Source: Chryseobacterium phocaeense (GTDB lineage Bacteria > Bacteroidota > Bacteroidia > Flavobacteriales > Weeksellaceae). Taken from it: a DNA stretch of 64,000 nucleotides. This document shows positions 1-8,031 of the stretch, piece after piece. The translations under genes and the position numbers were made by a program. The stretch's first letter is position 1. The number at the start of each line of letters is the position of its first letter. The notes below the pieces were generated by a model, which saw nothing but the letters and a program-made list of their open reading frames with translations, searched no databases and had not been told where the DNA came from. The stretch covers positions 1,364,001 to 1,428,000 of the forward strand of contig NZ_LT827015.1 in the NCBI RefSeq assembly GCF_900169075.1, written 5' to 3'.

Positions 1-2827
1 GCTCACCGGAATAGCCCTCTTTCAGGAGCAACGGGGAGTTGCAGATCTGTCTGAGCCTTGTCAGTCCGGTCAGAACATGCATACTGTTTTTGTTCAGATC
101 ATCGTCATCATTGGCAGCAATAAATTCGCGGAGTTCTTTTTCGTAAGCATCATAGATTTTACGCTGTTCAGCATCCATTTCGCAATAGATGACCATTTCT
201 GTCTTTTCAGGAAGTTCTCTGGCTACCTGCTTTTTTGTTCTCCGGAGGATAAAAGGTTTTATTTTCTGCTGAAGTTCCCGGGCACGCCTCCCGTATTCAA
301 ACTTATCAATAGGCACGGCATAAATATCTTTAAAATACTGTTTGCTTCCCAAAAGCCCCGGACATGCAAAAGAAAGCTGGCTGTAAAGATCAAAAGTATT
401 GTTTTCAATGGGCGTTCCTGTAAGGACAATCCTGTTTCTGGATTGCAGCAGGCGGGCGGCCTTATACCTTTCGGAATTTGGATTTTTGATCGTTTGGGAC
501 TCATCGAGGAAGATATAATTAAACCGGAAGCTCTTCAGGAAACGGATATCCGAAAGCAGCATTCCGTAGCTGGTAAGAATCACTTCATAGTCAGAAAAAT
601 GCTCTGTGCTTTTCAGTCGGTCTGCTCCGTAATGGATCATCACTTTCAAAGAGGGGGCAAACTTACTAATCTCCTCCTGCCAGTTGAATAAAAGGGAAGT
701 AGGAACCACAACTAATTGGGTGGTATGTCCGCGTTTTTCCCGCTGGGAAAGGATGAATGCTATGATCTGAAGTGTTTTTCCCAGTCCCATATCATCAGCG
801 AGGCATCCGCCGAAATTAAAGCCATCCAGAAAATGAAGCCAGTTCAGACCGTCATGCTGATAGTCACGCAGGACAGCATTTAATCCTTCAGGAATACTCA
901 CCTCGGGAATATTTTTAACAGATGAAAACTGAAGCGAATAGGAAGAAAGCTCTTCCTGGACTTCCTGGCTCAGAATATCTTTTTCAAACAGGCTGGCTAC
1001 CTCAGTAAAGTTGATTTTTGGAATTTTAAGATCTTCAGCATCAATTTCCCCGATCCTGAAAAACTCATTTATCCTATCAATCCATTCTTCCGGAAGAAGC
1101 CCTGATGTGCCGTCATCCAGCTGTACAAACTTGCTCCTGTTGCGGATTGCCCGGTGAAGCTGCTTAAGAGCAACATCTTTTTGCCCGAAACTTACCTTCA
1201 GTTTGGCATTGAACCAATCCAGCCCACTCGTAATCTGTATATTAATTTTTGCTTTGTATGAATTGATCTTCGTGTTTTTCAGCTCGTTAAATCCGAGAAT
1301 GGTAATGCCTTCATTCCTCCAGGCTTCAAAAGCATCAAGGAACCAGTTGTCATCCAGGAATTTATCCTTATGCAGATAGAAATAATCGTAGCCATCCATT
1401 TGCGCATCAAAATCCGGATGTTGTTTCATGATCATTGAAGTGAAACGTGCTTCTTCAGCCTCATTCCTGTCAATTTTAAAAACATTCCCGTTCTGGTCTG
1501 TACCAAAAAGCTGTTTTCTGGAATAGACCGGAACTTCCGGCTGCCCGTATTTCATCACCGGAGTTAAAGCAATATAATTGCCCTGCTGCCGGAGATAGAT
1601 AATCCGTTCGTTGTGTTGATCCTGATCTTCAAGCTGTACTGACGTTGCTTTCTGTATGTAGCTGTAGTTGATATGAATGCGTTCTTCAAGGGAAGAAAGG
1701 ACATTCTGCATAAAAGCATCATATTTTGAGGCGTGAACGAGCAGGATTTCATGATTGGCCTTAAAAAACTTAATAACCCTAAGCATATCCGGATCATCCA
1801 CAAAACTGAAAGTATCCCGGCTGTAAACAAAATATTCATTTCTGATCACCAGGTTTTTACAAGGCACAGCAATGTCATTGAATTCCAGCTCACCTGTCAC
1901 TTCATAAAAAGGCTCTTTTTTAAAGACATTCAACCGTATTTCGGCTTTCAGCACTTCAAGGTTTACAGGAATCAGGGATTTTGCTGAGATAGTTTCCGAC
2001 AGGTCACGGTCATGGTAATAAGTTTCAATTCCAAGTGGATTCTGTGCGATGAGTCTGAGCGCTTCCAGTTCTGCTGTAGTATAATCCTCATTATAATTGT
2101 TCTGAAATGCAGAAACAGCAGTGTAAAACTTAATATGCTGCGGTTCTTCAGCTTTCCAGATCAGCTGCATGGCATCAATGAGATTGACGGGATTTTTGAT
2201 CTTTCCTGACTGTGTGCTGTCAGCTTCCATCAGTGAAAAATTCAGATGGTTGTAGTAGCGGTGTTTCCCGATAACCAATATTTTTCTTTTCCCACTGTCC
2301 TGTAAAGCTAATTCATGGATGATTGACGAGCGTTGGGGAATAAGCTGCTGTTTAAAGACATCTTCGTCAATAGACAGCATTTCCCTGATTTTAGGCTTGA
2401 CTTCAACTTTATCTTCCAGATATTCTAACTCAAAATAAATATCAAGATCCGGTTCATTTTCAAGGCCATAATTTTTAGCTTTGGCTATAAACAGCTTTTT
2501 ACGGAGAAACGGATCAAAAAATGTTCTGAATTTCTTTTCCTCCAGAATGCAATGGATAATCTCGGCCTGATGCTCGCAGAGTTTGTCTTTAGGGCTGCTG
2601 CAGCTGCAGGTCGTGACCAGAGAAGTCCCGATCTGGCTTACGGAAACCTCCGGATATTCTTTCAGAGGAGACTTTTTGCTGAAAATCCCGTGATAAGTTT
2701 CAATGGCCAAGGGAAAAACTTCACGAAAATCCCTGATCTCCATGAATGCACTGCCTGATGTATGCTTCAGAAGATCATACACAGAAAGTAAAGGAATATT
2801 GGTGTTTTCAAGAATATAAGCGGCCAT
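1..2827 (-). CDS. SNF2-family DEAD/DEAH-box helicase with SWIM zinc finger (3' end outside window)
   Basis: ATP-dependent DNA translocase of the Swi2/Snf2 (RapA/HepA-like) class. The ATG at 2825-2827 opens a frame that runs uninterrupted to the window edge, about 942 codons, so the C-terminus with the last helicase motifs is missing. Near residue 70 there is a CxC...CxH cluster (TCSC, then CEH), the SWIM zinc-binding signature. Around residue 676 (about position 800) is the Walker A box GLGKT within LADDMGLGKTLQII, and around position 500 the Walker B variant DESQ, both typical of Snf2 enzymes. The long middle region is family-specific and I recognise no further domain. Such proteins are thought to remodel protein-DNA or RNA polymerase-DNA complexes; the exact role is not evident from this sequence. 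Open frames on the opposite strand are shadows. Confidence 0.9.
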   Translation of the reverse strand, partial: MAAYILENTNIPLLSVYDLLKHTSGSAFMEIRDFREVFPLAIETYHGIFSKKSPLKEYPEVSVSQIGTSLVTTCSCSSPKDKLCEHQAEIIHCILEEKKFRTFFDPFLRKKLFIAKAKNYGLENEPDLDIYFELEYLEDKVEVKPKIREMLSIDEDVFKQQLIPQRSSIIHELALQDSGKRKILVIGKHRYYNHLNFSLMEADSTQSGKIKNPVNLIDAMQLIWKAEEPQHIKFYTAVSAFQNNYNEDYTTAELEALRLIAQNPLGIETYYHDRDLSETISAKSLIPVNLEVLKAEIRLNVFKKEPFYEVTGELEFNDIAVPCKNLVIRNEYFVYSRDTFSFVDDPDMLRVIKFFKANHEILLVHASKYDAFMQNVLSSLEERIHINYSYIQKATSVQLEDQDQHNERIIYLRQQGNYIALTPVMKYGQPEVPVYSRKQLFGTDQNGNVFKIDRNEAEEARFTSMIMKQHPDFDAQMDGYDYFYLHKDKFLDDNWFLDAFEAWRNEGITILGFNELKNTKINSYKAKINIQITSGLDWFNAKLKVSFGQKDVALKQLHRAIRNRSKFVQLDDGTSGLLPEEWIDRINEFFRIGEIDAEDLKIPKINFTEVASLFEKDILSQEVQEELSSYSLQFSSVKNIPEVSIPEGLNAVLRDYQHDGLNWLHFLDGFNFGGCLADDMGLGKTLQIIAFILSQREKRGHTTQLVVVPTSLLFNWQEEISKFAPSLKVMIHYGADRLKSTEHFSDYEVILTSYGMLLSDIRFLKSFRFNYIFLDESQTIKNPNSERYKAARLLQSRNRIVLTGTPIENNTFDLYSQLSFACPGLLGSKQYFKDIYAVPIDKFEYGRRARELQQKIKPFILRRTKKQVARELPEKTEMVIYCEMDAEQRKIYDAYEKELREFIAANDDDDLNKNSMHVLTGLTRLRQICNSPLLLKEGYSGE

Positions 2828-3063
2828 AAACCTGCGAATTTACGAAAAAGGATGACACATCCGGAGTACCGGTGATGAAGTGAAAATTAAAAATTTGATG
2901 AAATATCATGAAAAAGCAATCTTATCATATGCCTTGAATACCAATATTAATATTCATTTATAATTTATCATACGATTAATAAATATTTTATCGTTATTAT
3001 TGTACAGGATTTGAATTCATGAAAAAAACAAAATGAATTTAAGAAAATTATATATTTTTTTTA

Positions 3064-4122
3064 ATGACAAGCAAGATTATAGGAGCTGGAAATTATATTC
3101 CGCCCGAAACTATTACAAATTTATTTTTTGACCAGCATCATTTTATTAATAAAAACGGAGAGTCATTAAAGGAAGCGAATGATATTATTGCCAGAAAACT
3201 CAAGGAAATTACTGGTATAGAAGAAAGAAGATATGCATCTGAGCATCAGGTTACTTCAGACCTGGGACTTATTGCGGCGCAGAAAGCCATAGAAAATTCC
3301 AAAATAGATCCTGAAACACTGGATTACATCATATTTGCCCATAATTTTGGGGATGTCCGTTTTGGGACTGTTCAGTCAGACACTGTACCAAGTCTTGCTT
3401 CAAGGGTAAAGCACCTTTTAAAGATCAAAAATAATTTCTGTGTGGCTTATGATGTCCTGTTCGGTTGTCCGGGCTGGATTGAAGGCGTTATACAGGCCAA
3501 TGCCTTTATCAAAGCAGGTATTGCAAAACGATGCCTTGTGATTGGTGCAGAGACGCTTTCAAGGGTAGTGGATATTCATGACAGAGACAGTATGATCTAT
3601 GCAGATGGCGCAGGGGCTGCTATTCTGGAGGCTAGTGAAGATGAGTCTGGCATACAGTCGCATCTGTCTGCTTCTTATACTTTAAACGAGAAAGATTATC
3701 TGTTCTTTGGAAAATCATACAATAACGAAAGCTGTCCAGATACCCGGTACATCAAGATGGATGGGCGAAAGATCTACGAATTTGCCCTGATTAACGTTGC
3801 AGATGCGATGAAGAAATGCCTGGATTCCAGCGGATATTCCATTGATCAGCTTGATAAAATCATTATCCACCAGGCCAATGAAAAAATGGACGAAGCGATT
3901 GTAAAACGTTTTTATCAGCTCTATGACCGTCCGATGCCTGAAAACATCATGCCGATGGTCATTGCTAAATTAGGAAACAGCAGTGTTGCGACCATTCCGT
4001 CTCTTCTGACGATGATTTTAGAAGGCGAACTTTCTTCCCATGAAATAATAGAAGGGAACGTGGTTCTGTTCGCATCAGTGGGTGCAGGAATGAATATCAA
4101 TGCCATCGTTTATAAATTTTAA
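3064..4122 (+). CDS. 3-oxoacyl-ACP synthase III-like enzyme (FabH/KAS III family)
   Basis: Thiolase-fold condensing enzyme of 352 residues. The KAS III catalytic triad is visible: Cys135 in the FGCPG context, His269 in IHQAN and Asn305 in GNSSVATIP. These residues catalyse Claisen condensation of an acyl-CoA starter with a malonyl-ACP-type extender in the cytoplasm. It is slightly longer than housekeeping FabH (about 320-335) and has no fatty-acid biosynthesis genes beside it, so it is more likely a specialised paralogue (starter-unit selection, or a secondary lipid) than the essential FabH; that is inference. The 236-bp AT-rich upstream gap shows no clear -33/-7 pair. A strong terminator follows at 4166, so it is probably transcribed alone. 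Confidence 0.85.
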   Translation: MTSKIIGAGNYIPPETITNLFFDQHHFINKNGESLKEANDIIARKLKEITGIEERRYASEHQVTSDLGLIAAQKAIENSKIDPETLDYIIFAHNFGDVRFGTVQSDTVPSLASRVKHLLKIKNNFCVAYDVLFGCPGWIEGVIQANAFIKAGIAKRCLVIGAETLSRVVDIHDRDSMIYADGAGAAILEASEDESGIQSHLSASYTLNEKDYLFFGKSYNNESCPDTRYIKMDGRKIYEFALINVADAMKKCLDSSGYSIDQLDKIIIHQANEKMDEAIVKRFYQLYDRPMPENIMPMVIAKLGNSSVATIPSLLTMILEGELSSHEIIEGNVVLFASVGAGMNINAIVYKF

Positions 4123-4165
4123 ATGAATATCAGGGAATAAGACCCGTTCTTATTTTATATAGAAA

Positions 4166-4196
4166 AAGGCTCAGATGATTCTGGGCCTTAATTTTT
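4166..4196 (+). terminator. Rho-independent terminator of the KAS III-like gene
   Basis: Ten-base stem AAGGCTCAGA / TCTGGGCCTT (one G-T pair) with a 4-base loop, followed by AATTTTTTG. It lies 44 bp after the stop codon of the KAS III-like gene. Confidence 0.8.
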
Positions 4197-4268
4197 TGAC
4201 AGTATTTAAAAAACTACATATCCGTTCACTTCTGTATATCTAAACTCTTAATTGCTGCCTTTATTAAA

Positions 4269-4502
4269 TCTGATTTTACGGTAAGACGTTTCAGTTTTTA
4301 TAATATTGTCGGGAAGTTTGAAGGTCGAAGAGGGAAGTTATTGAAGTATAAAATAGAATTTTGAAGCATTTTATTAATTCTTTAGAAACGGGTTGATAAA
4401 AAAATCCAGGCTAGTATTCATTATTAGCAGCTGGTATTAACTTCCGGCTTCCCCCTCCCGGCTTCCAGCCATTTAATCTTAAATTTCTTATCCCTACTCA
4501 GG
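4269..4502 (+). repeat. MITE-like intergenic repeat, copy A
   Basis: About 234 bp, alignable end to end with the reverse complement of the copy at 31757-31991. The shared core is GGGAAGTTTGAAGG.CGAAG followed by GAGGGAAGTT, then a central AT-rich part, then TTAACTTCC.GC and a CTTCC-rich arm. The right terminus (TTTCTTATCCCTACTCAGG) is well preserved, the left terminus eroded. Possible 8-bp flanks (TTATTAAA / TTATGTAT) match only partly, consistent with an old insertion. No coding capacity. Confidence 0.7.
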
Positions 4503-4514
4503 TTATGTATTTTA

Positions 4515-4546
4515 ATCCGTTTTGGATACATGTTCATCCGTTTTGG
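4515..4546 (+). promoter_or_regulatory. Phased direct repeat upstream of the SDR gene, candidate AraC operator
   Basis: The 11-mer ATCCGTTTTGG occurs twice, at 4515-4525 and 4536-4546, exactly 21 bp (two helical turns) apart. It lies 60-90 bp before the SDR start, ahead of a -7-like GACCTTTG at 4572-4579 (consensus TAnnTTTG). AraC-family activators characteristically bind such direct repeats, and an AraC gene lies just downstream (5483). Binding is inferred. Confidence 0.55.
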
Positions 4547-4605
4547 CAACTCCGCCCTTTTTTCTAATGCTGACCTTTGTCCTGTTAATTTAAATACAGA
4601 AAAAA

Positions 4606-5403
4606 ATGAAAACAATTTTTATAACAGGTGCTTCAACAGGATTAGGAAAAGCAACTGCCCAATTATTTCAAAGCAGAGGATGGAATGTGATTGCCACTAT
4701 GAGAAATCCCGATGCAGATACGGAACTTTCCGGCCTGGATAATGTAACCCTGCTTCCGTTGGATGTCACCAATCTGGAACAGATAAAATCTACAGTCAAT
4801 AAAGCTCTTGAGCTTAGCGCTGTAGATGTGGTTTTCAATAATGCAGGCTATGGACTTATCGGTCCTTTGGAAGCTTTGGGCGATGAGCAGATTCTGAAAC
4901 AGCTGGATACCAATCTTCTGGGCGTAATCCGGGTAACGCAGGCTTTTATTCCTTACTTCAGGGAAAGAAAAAGCGGAATGTTTATTTCTACTACATCAAT
5001 CGGTGGACTGATTGCATTTCCTTTGGGCTCAACCTATCACGCTACAAAATGGGCACTGGAAGGATGGAGCGAAAGTATGGCCTATGAGCTGAATCCATTC
5101 GGAGTGGATATCAAAACGGTTTCTCCGGGAGGAATCAAAACAGATTTTGTAAGCCGTTCCCTGGATGCAGCCACAAGTCCGGCCTACGAAGAAATGACGA
5201 ATTCATTATTTTCCAAAATGGATGGAATGATGGAAGCAGCATCAGAGCCCATGCAAATTGCTGAAGTGGTGTATGAAGCAGCTACAGACGGTAAGAGACA
5301 GTTGAGATATGTGGCAGGAGAAGATGCAAAAGCATTATATGCACAGCGGCTTGAACTGGGAGACGAGATTTTCAGGGAAGAGTTCGGAAAACAGTTTATC
5401 TAG
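4606..5403 (+). CDS. SDR family NAD(P)-dependent oxidoreductase
   Basis: Classical short-chain dehydrogenase of 265 residues with a single Rossmann fold. It has the cofactor motif TGASTGLG (residues 6-13), the NNAG motif in NNAGYG, and the catalytic pair Tyr144-x3-Lys148 in YHATK after the TTSIGG serine strand. It matches the group of SDRs often annotated as oxidoreductases of unknown substrate; nothing here identifies the substrate. An AraC regulator starts 80 bp downstream on the same strand, and two phased direct repeats precede this gene. The simplest reading is an AraC-controlled oxidoreductase, possibly co-transcribed with its regulator. Confidence 0.88.
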   Translation: MKTIFITGASTGLGKATAQLFQSRGWNVIATMRNPDADTELSGLDNVTLLPLDVTNLEQIKSTVNKALELSAVDVVFNNAGYGLIGPLEALGDEQILKQLDTNLLGVIRVTQAFIPYFRERKSGMFISTTSIGGLIAFPLGSTYHATKWALEGWSESMAYELNPFGVDIKTVSPGGIKTDFVSRSLDAATSPAYEEMTNSLFSKMDGMMEAASEPMQIAEVVYEAATDGKRQLRYVAGEDAKALYAQRLELGDEIFREEFGKQFI

Positions 5404-5482
5404 GAAAAGCCCGGTGACAAGGTAACAGCAATACAAAATGTTTATGCTGTGCTATAAGCCGAATATTTAATACATTTATATC

Positions 5483-6397
5483 ATGGAAAAGAAAGATAAT
5501 ATACCGCTGAAAATTTCATCCATATCGGAACTGCACAATTTGCTGCAGCTTCCCAAACCACGTCATCCGCTGGTAAGCCTGGTTGATAATACAAAAATGA
5601 TTGTCAATAAAGAATTTATCAAAAGAAGCTTTCTGATGGATTTTTATAAAATTTCTTACAAATATTCCGAACACGGTAAAATAGGATACGGGCAGGGATA
5701 TTATGATTTCAATGAAGGCGGAATGATGTTTACATCACCGGGGCAGATTCTTTCTACCGATACCGATGCTGAATACTGCGGCTATACGCTGCTGGTGCAT
5801 CCGGATTTTTTAAGGACGTATCCTTTGGCTAAAAATATCAGAAAATTCGGATTCTTTTCGTATGATACGAATGAAGCTTTGCATCTTTCTGATCAGGAAA
5901 AAACAGTGATTACCGGTCTGCTGGATAATATTAATAATGAATTGAATACCGCTATAGATGAGGTAAGTCAGGATGTCATTGTTTCCTATATTGAAGTCCT
6001 GCTGAACTACAGCAACCGCTTTTACAAAAGACAGTTCATTACAAGGAAAGCTGTGAACAATGATCTGCTGTCTAAAATGGAAACAGTACTCGAAGACTAT
6101 TTTAACCAGCAGCATACCCTCAACAGCGGCATTCCTACAGTGGAATTCCTGGCTTCAGAACTTCATCTGTCTCCTCATTACCTCAGCGATATGCTCAGGA
6201 ACCTTACCGGGCAGAATGCACAGCAGCACATCCATGAAAAACTGATTGAAAAGGCTAAAGAATACCTTACTGCCACTAGCTTTTCAGTATCGGAAGTGGC
6301 CTATGCTTTGGGCTTTGAACACCCGCAGTCATTTAACAAGCTGTTTAAAAAGAAAACAGATAGAACTCCGTTGAGCTACAGACAATCTTTTAATTAA
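5483..6397 (+). CDS. AraC family transcriptional regulator
   Basis: 304 residues. The N-terminal 190 or so residues form a cupin-like sensing region, and the C-terminal 100 hold the two HTH motifs of the AraC/XylS domain (VEFLASELHLSPHYLSDML; then VSEVAYALGFEHPQSFNKLF), ending with the usual PLSYRQ. It is a cytoplasmic DNA-binding regulator. It follows the SDR gene on the same strand, and in Bacteroidetes AraC regulators commonly control an adjacent SDR or aldo-keto reductase gene. Its likely target is the direct repeat at 4515-4546. The inducer is unknown. Confidence 0.9.
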   Translation: MEKKDNIPLKISSISELHNLLQLPKPRHPLVSLVDNTKMIVNKEFIKRSFLMDFYKISYKYSEHGKIGYGQGYYDFNEGGMMFTSPGQILSTDTDAEYCGYTLLVHPDFLRTYPLAKNIRKFGFFSYDTNEALHLSDQEKTVITGLLDNINNELNTAIDEVSQDVIVSYIEVLLNYSNRFYKRQFITRKAVNNDLLSKMETVLEDYFNQQHTLNSGIPTVEFLASELHLSPHYLSDMLRNLTGQNAQQHIHEKLIEKAKEYLTATSFSVSEVAYALGFEHPQSFNKLFKKKTDRTPLSYRQSFN

Positions 6398-6401
6398 ATT
6401 A

Positions 6402-6571
6402 ATCTGAGCTCATTATGTTGTCAGGAAGCTGGAAGACCGAGGAGGGAAGTTATTGAAGTCTAAAATAGAACTTTAAGGCAGTTTTATTAAATCTTTAAAA
6501 CAAGCCTGATCAAATTTCAGGGCCAGTGTTTAATATTAACATGGCAATAACTTCCTGCTTCAGAATTCCTT
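6402..6571 (+). repeat. MITE-like intergenic repeat, copy B (truncated)
   Basis: Same orientation as copy A. It starts with TCTGAGCTC next to a shortened left arm, then TTGTCAGGAAGCTGGAAG, GAGGGAAGTTATTGAAG, a central part with TTTTATTAAATCTTTAAAA, and a degraded AACTTCCTGCTTC right arm. The right terminal inverted repeat is missing. It sits directly downstream of the AraC stop codon. Confidence 0.6.
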
Positions 6572-6598
6572 CTTTTTATAATCCCGAAACTTTACTAT

Positions 6599-6630
6599 AT
6601 ACCCGGCATCATCAGCCGGGTATTTTATTC
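6599..6630 (+). terminator. Terminator hairpin downstream of the SDR/AraC pair
   Basis: Nine-base stem ATACCCGGC / GCCGGGTAT with a 7-base loop, followed by TTTATT. It lies about 200 bp beyond the AraC gene, after the repeat copy B, so the insertion may have pushed it away from its gene. Confidence 0.65.
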
Positions 6631-6675
6631 TGAAGCATTATCCGGATAAATGATAATTCGCGTGATCTGCCGGTA

Positions 6676-6717
6676 TACCTAAATATAGGTAGAAAAAAAT
6701 ACTTTTTTTTAAGTATT
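6676..6717. promoter_or_regulatory. Two short palindromes ahead of the T9SS cargo gene
   Basis: TACCTA-N4-TAGGTA (6676-6691) is followed by AATACTT-N6-AAGTATT (6698-6717), 83-124 bp before the ATG at 6800. They may be an operator and a leader hairpin; no regulator can be assigned. Confidence 0.3.
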
Positions 6718-6799
6718 GATGCTCAGGTCCCACGCGAATACCTTTGTCATAAAAAACACTCCACATACATCACACTTCACCAAACCTAAAAATAGAAAC

Positions 6800-7795
6800 A
6801 TGAAAAAGCTTAATTTTCTTTTATCACTTGCCGTAGGCATTATGGCTTATGCCCAGCCTACGGTAACGAGATCCGGCGTGGACAGAATTAATGTTCCGAT
6901 CACCTTCCGGTCCGGTGACGTAACGGGAACTTCGATTACCGCAGGATCCGCCGGTGCGAATATTACATGGGATTTTTCTACTTATACTGCTGTGAATGTA
7001 GTTACAGCGACTACCAATGCGTGCCCGGGACAGACCAACTGCTTCAGGTTTCCTACAGCCAACAGAATTACAAAACCAATTGCAGCCGATACTTATGATT
7101 TCAGTATCATGACCGATACGGAAGCTGCCTCCATTGGATCTTATTTTGGTCCGTCCTTGGGAGATGGAACCGTAACGTATACGGATCCTTTAATCAATTT
7201 CAAGTTTCCGATCACTTACATGCAGCAGTTTGATGACAATTACCAGTTCAATTCAGTCTCTGCAGCCTCGAGTACCAGTGAGGCAGGGACGCAGTCTTTT
7301 AATGCAGATGGTTATGGAACCGTTATTACCCCTACAGGAACCTATAATAATGTGTTAAGGGTAAAAAGAATGAGATCGGCTACCCAAACCGCGCCGGGAA
7401 TGCCGGCTATGACGTATACCAATGAATCTTATCAGTGGATCAGTCAGGAAGCAGGGACGGTTCTTTCATTTGGAATCAATACAATCACGATCAACGGGAC
7501 AACCACTGTAAGTAAAGCAATATCCTATCTGGTTCCGGGTGCATTATCCACTTCAGAAACAGATAAAAAGAAGACAGATATTTCTTTATACCCGAATCCA
7601 AGTTCAGATATGGTGAATTTGAAATCTGATGAAGAAATTAAAAATATCACCATTACTTCTTTAGACGGAAAAGCCGTTGTAAAAACCGGCAATATGAAGA
7701 ATATAGATATATCAAAGCTTCCCAGAGGAGTATACATTTTAAAAGGTGAATTAAAAAATGGAAACACAGTTTCGAAAAAAATAATTAAAAACTAA
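6800..7795 (+). CDS. Secreted protein with T9SS type A sorting domain
   Basis: 331 residues from the ATG at 6800, chosen because it opens directly into a signal peptide (MKKLNFLLSLAVGIMAYAQ); an upstream in-frame ATG at 6716 would put 28 polar residues before it. The body is a beta-rich region without a domain I recognise. The last 70 or so residues are a type A sorting domain: SLYPNPSSD, then a DGK turn, PRGVYILK, and a basic end (SKKIIKN). The protein should cross the outer membrane through the type IX system and be released or anchored on the surface. No partner gene is adjacent; the histidine kinase that follows starts 236 bp later. Confidence 0.85.
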   Translation: MKKLNFLLSLAVGIMAYAQPTVTRSGVDRINVPITFRSGDVTGTSITAGSAGANITWDFSTYTAVNVVTATTNACPGQTNCFRFPTANRITKPIAADTYDFSIMTDTEAASIGSYFGPSLGDGTVTYTDPLINFKFPITYMQQFDDNYQFNSVSAASSTSEAGTQSFNADGYGTVITPTGTYNNVLRVKRMRSATQTAPGMPAMTYTNESYQWISQEAGTVLSFGINTITINGTTTVSKAISYLVPGALSTSETDKKKTDISLYPNPSSDMVNLKSDEEIKNITITSLDGKAVVKTGNMKNIDISKLPRGVYILKGELKNGNTVSKKIIKN

Positions 7796-7965
7796 CATAC
7801 TTTTTACTTTTCATAGTAAAAACCGCTTAAACAGCTGAAAGCTCAAAAACAATAGCATGATTGTGGAACTGGATGAAATGAACGGGTCAACATTTCATTG
7901 CGGGGACAGTAAGTTTTCAGATCTCATTATATACGCTTTCGGTAAGTGGTTTTTTATAGGAAATG

Positions 7966-8002
7966 AGTCTCCGGGAATTCCTGGGGGCTCTTCCGTTTAA
8001 TT
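7966..8002 (+). promoter_or_regulatory. Conserved upstream block of histidine kinase 1
   Basis: AGTCTCCGGGAATTCCTGG... ending in TTCCGTTTAATT, 30 bp before the start. The same block, slightly diverged, precedes the second kinase at 10131-10167, so the duplication included regulatory DNA. It may be a shared operator. Confidence 0.45.
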
Positions 8003-8031
8003 GGTCCACACAAATATAAATTGAAAAACAA

